A stretch of DNA of 7,397 bases from Synergistales bacterium Syner_01 (GTDB lineage: Bacteria > Synergistota > Synergistia > Synergistales > Aminobacteriaceae), in contig LVBO01000326.1 in the NCBI GenBank assembly GCA_001604435.1, forward strand, positions 1 to 7,397, read 5' to 3'. A program made the position numbers and the translations under genes. Below, one piece after another: positions 6,116-7,397 of the stretch. Numbering within the stretch: the first letter of the stretch is position 1; each line of letters begins with the position of its first letter. The notes beneath the pieces were generated by a model. It searched no databases. It saw only the letters and a list, made by a program, of their open reading frames with translations, and was not told where the DNA came from.

Positions 6116-7397
6116 ATGAAGAAACATGCGCGAAGTCTTTTTCTGTTCCTCCTTTTCTTTTTTTCGGCGGCGCCCGCCGTCGAGGGGTGCACCACGATCC
6201 TCGTCACCAAGGGAGCCTCCGCCGACGGCTCGGTAATGATCTCCCACTCCGACGACAACGACCTCATGGACCAGAGGATCATTTACATCCCGGCGCAGCA
6301 ACACGCCCCCGGAGCCATGAGGCCCGTATACTGCACCGCTGCGGCGATGGGCGAATTTCCGCAGTACAACTCGTTCTTCCACCCCCGGATGGTAACGAGC
6401 GGGCGCGGTCCGGGATACGACACGCCGGGACCTCAGTCCGTTCCTCTCGGTTTCATCCCTCAGACGAAGGAGACGTACGCCTACTTCGACGGCAACTACG
6501 GGATCATGAACGAACATCAGCTCATGTTCGGCGAGTGCACCGACGGCTCGAAGGTCTCACCGGATCCCGAGCCGGGAAGCCGCATCCTTTACTCTTCCGA
6601 GCTGTCCCGTATCGCCCTCGAACGCTGCCGCACAGCCCGCGAGGCGATTCTCCTCATCGGTTCGCTGATCGAGGAGTACGGACTCTACGGTACCGGAGAG
6701 ACGCTCCCCGTCGCGGACACCGAGGAGGGGTGGGTCATCGAGATGGCCCCCTCCCCCGAAGGAAAAGGCGGCCTCTGGGTCGCGAAGAAGGTGCCGGACG
6801 GCGAAGTCTTCGTGGCGGCGAACCAGTTCCGCATCCGCGAAGTGAATCCTGACGACCTCGACATGATGTTCTCGAAAAATCTCCACGAGATAGCGCAAAA
6901 ACACGGCTGGTGGAAGCCCGAGGACGGAATGCTCGACTGGCTGCGCACGGTGAGCCTCGGCGAGTACAACCATCCGTACTACTCTCTCAGAAGGGTTTGG
7001 CGCGTCCTCTCGCTGGTCGCTCCCTCGAAGAACTACTCTCCGTGGGTCGAGGACGGCTTTACGAAGGACTACCCCTTCTCCGCGGCGCCTGATAAAAAGC
7101 TTACGGTGCGCGATGTGATGCGCCTGCACCGCGATCACTACGAGGGAACGGAATTCGACCTCACCAAAGGAACAGCGGCCGGACCGTTCGGCTACCCCGA
7201 CAGGTTCTACGGCCCCTACGACGGCGCCGGCGACGTCGGAGATCCGAAGCGCGTGCTGGAAGGCGCATGGGAACGTCCGCTTTCCGTGACGTACTGCGGC
7301 TACGTGTTCGTCGCCCAAGCCAGGGGTTGGCTCCCCTCGCCCGTCGGGGGGAGGATGTGGCTCGGACTGGACAAACCGTCCGACACGGTCTTCATCC
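6116..7397 (+). CDS. Secreted dipeptidase, peptidase family C69 (PepD-like), C-terminus beyond the window
   Basis: C69 enzymes are N-terminal-nucleophile cysteine peptidases that mainly split dipeptides. This one should act outside the cytoplasm, feeding amino acids to the cell. The first 24 residues form a signal peptide: KKHAR, a hydrophobic core LFLFLLFFF (8-16), then SAAPAVEG. Cys25 begins CTTILVTKGASADGSVMISHSDD (25-47), the family hallmark; Cys25 is the expected nucleophile after the leader is removed. Further on come GTGE (near 200), an NQFRIRE segment, TEFDLTKG (345-352), AAGPFGYPDRF (354-364) and, near the window end, SRSWLP-like ARGWLPSPVGG, all typical of the family. About 427 codons are visible without a stop; the remaining C-terminal part is missing. 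Residues 22-25 (VEGC) loosely resemble a lipobox, but Glu at -2 is unusual and acylating Cys25 would block its catalytic role. The gene is divergent from the ligase, with its own promoter (5963-5991) and a structured leader. The family call is firm; the substrate range is unknown. Confidence 0.93.
   Translation, partial: MKKHARSLFLFLLFFFSAAPAVEGCTTILVTKGASADGSVMISHSDDNDLMDQRIIYIPAQQHAPGAMRPVYCTAAAMGEFPQYNSFFHPRMVTSGRGPGYDTPGPQSVPLGFIPQTKETYAYFDGNYGIMNEHQLMFGECTDGSKVSPDPEPGSRILYSSELSRIALERCRTAREAILLIGSLIEEYGLYGTGETLPVADTEEGWVIEMAPSPEGKGGLWVAKKVPDGEVFVAANQFRIREVNPDDLDMMFSKNLHEIAQKHGWWKPEDGMLDWLRTVSLGEYNHPYYSLRRVWRVLSLVAPSKNYSPWVEDGFTKDYPFSAAPDKKLTVRDVMRLHRDHYEGTEFDLTKGTAAGPFGYPDRFYGPYDGAGDVGDPKRVLEGAWERPLSVTYCGYVFVAQARGWLPSPVGGRMWLGLDKPSDTVFI

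Noticed and set aside
6557..7318. 253-codon open frame on the - strand opposite the dipeptidase gene
   Set aside because: The + strand frame carries the C69 motifs throughout; the antisense product is Arg/Val/His-rich with no recognisable motif.

Overview
This window looks like ordinary chromosome from a moderately GC-rich, probably Gram-negative and anaerobic bacterium. I see no mobile element, CRISPR array, tRNA or rRNA. A bacterial glycogen gene set beside a secreted C69-family dipeptidase and a FAA1-type acyl-CoA ligase would suit an amino-acid-fermenting lineage such as Synergistota. That placement is inference from protein character and gene mix only, and I hold it loosely.

Left part (1-4027, + strand): a glycogen cluster. 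It opens with the C-terminal part of a short-type alpha-glucan phosphorylase (glgP, cut by the window edge). Six bases later comes glycogen synthase (glgA, GTG start), then ADP-glucose pyrophosphorylase (glgC) after a 72-base gap with a strong ribosome binding site. GlgC makes ADP-glucose from glucose-1-phosphate and ATP, GlgA polymerises it into alpha-1,4-glucan, and GlgP releases glucose-1-phosphate by phosphorolysis. All three appear to be one operon. No branching or debranching enzyme is visible here.

Middle (4028-4187): a convergent intergenic stretch with a perfect 14-bp hairpin. It probably terminates both glgC and the ligase read from the other side, and its T-run is better in the ligase direction.

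Right part: an AMP-binding acyl-CoA ligase on the - strand (4188-5831), then a divergent regulatory region (5832-6115), then a secreted N-terminal-cysteine dipeptidase of peptidase family C69 on the + strand (6116 to beyond the window). The divergent region has a consensus TATAAT -10 for the ligase and a TTGAAG-17-TATACT promoter for the dipeptidase. The dipeptidase leader carries a 10-bp palindrome and a terminator-like hairpin with a GCAA loop. An open frame would allow 87 more residues at the ligase N-terminus. The ribosome binding site and promoter positions argue for the shorter protein.

No obviously new system is present. The points most worth a second look are the possible attenuator ahead of the dipeptidase, a perfect 12-bp inverted repeat inside the ligase gene, the tyrosine at the position of the classical activator lysine in GlgC, and how the dipeptidase exposes its catalytic cysteine.
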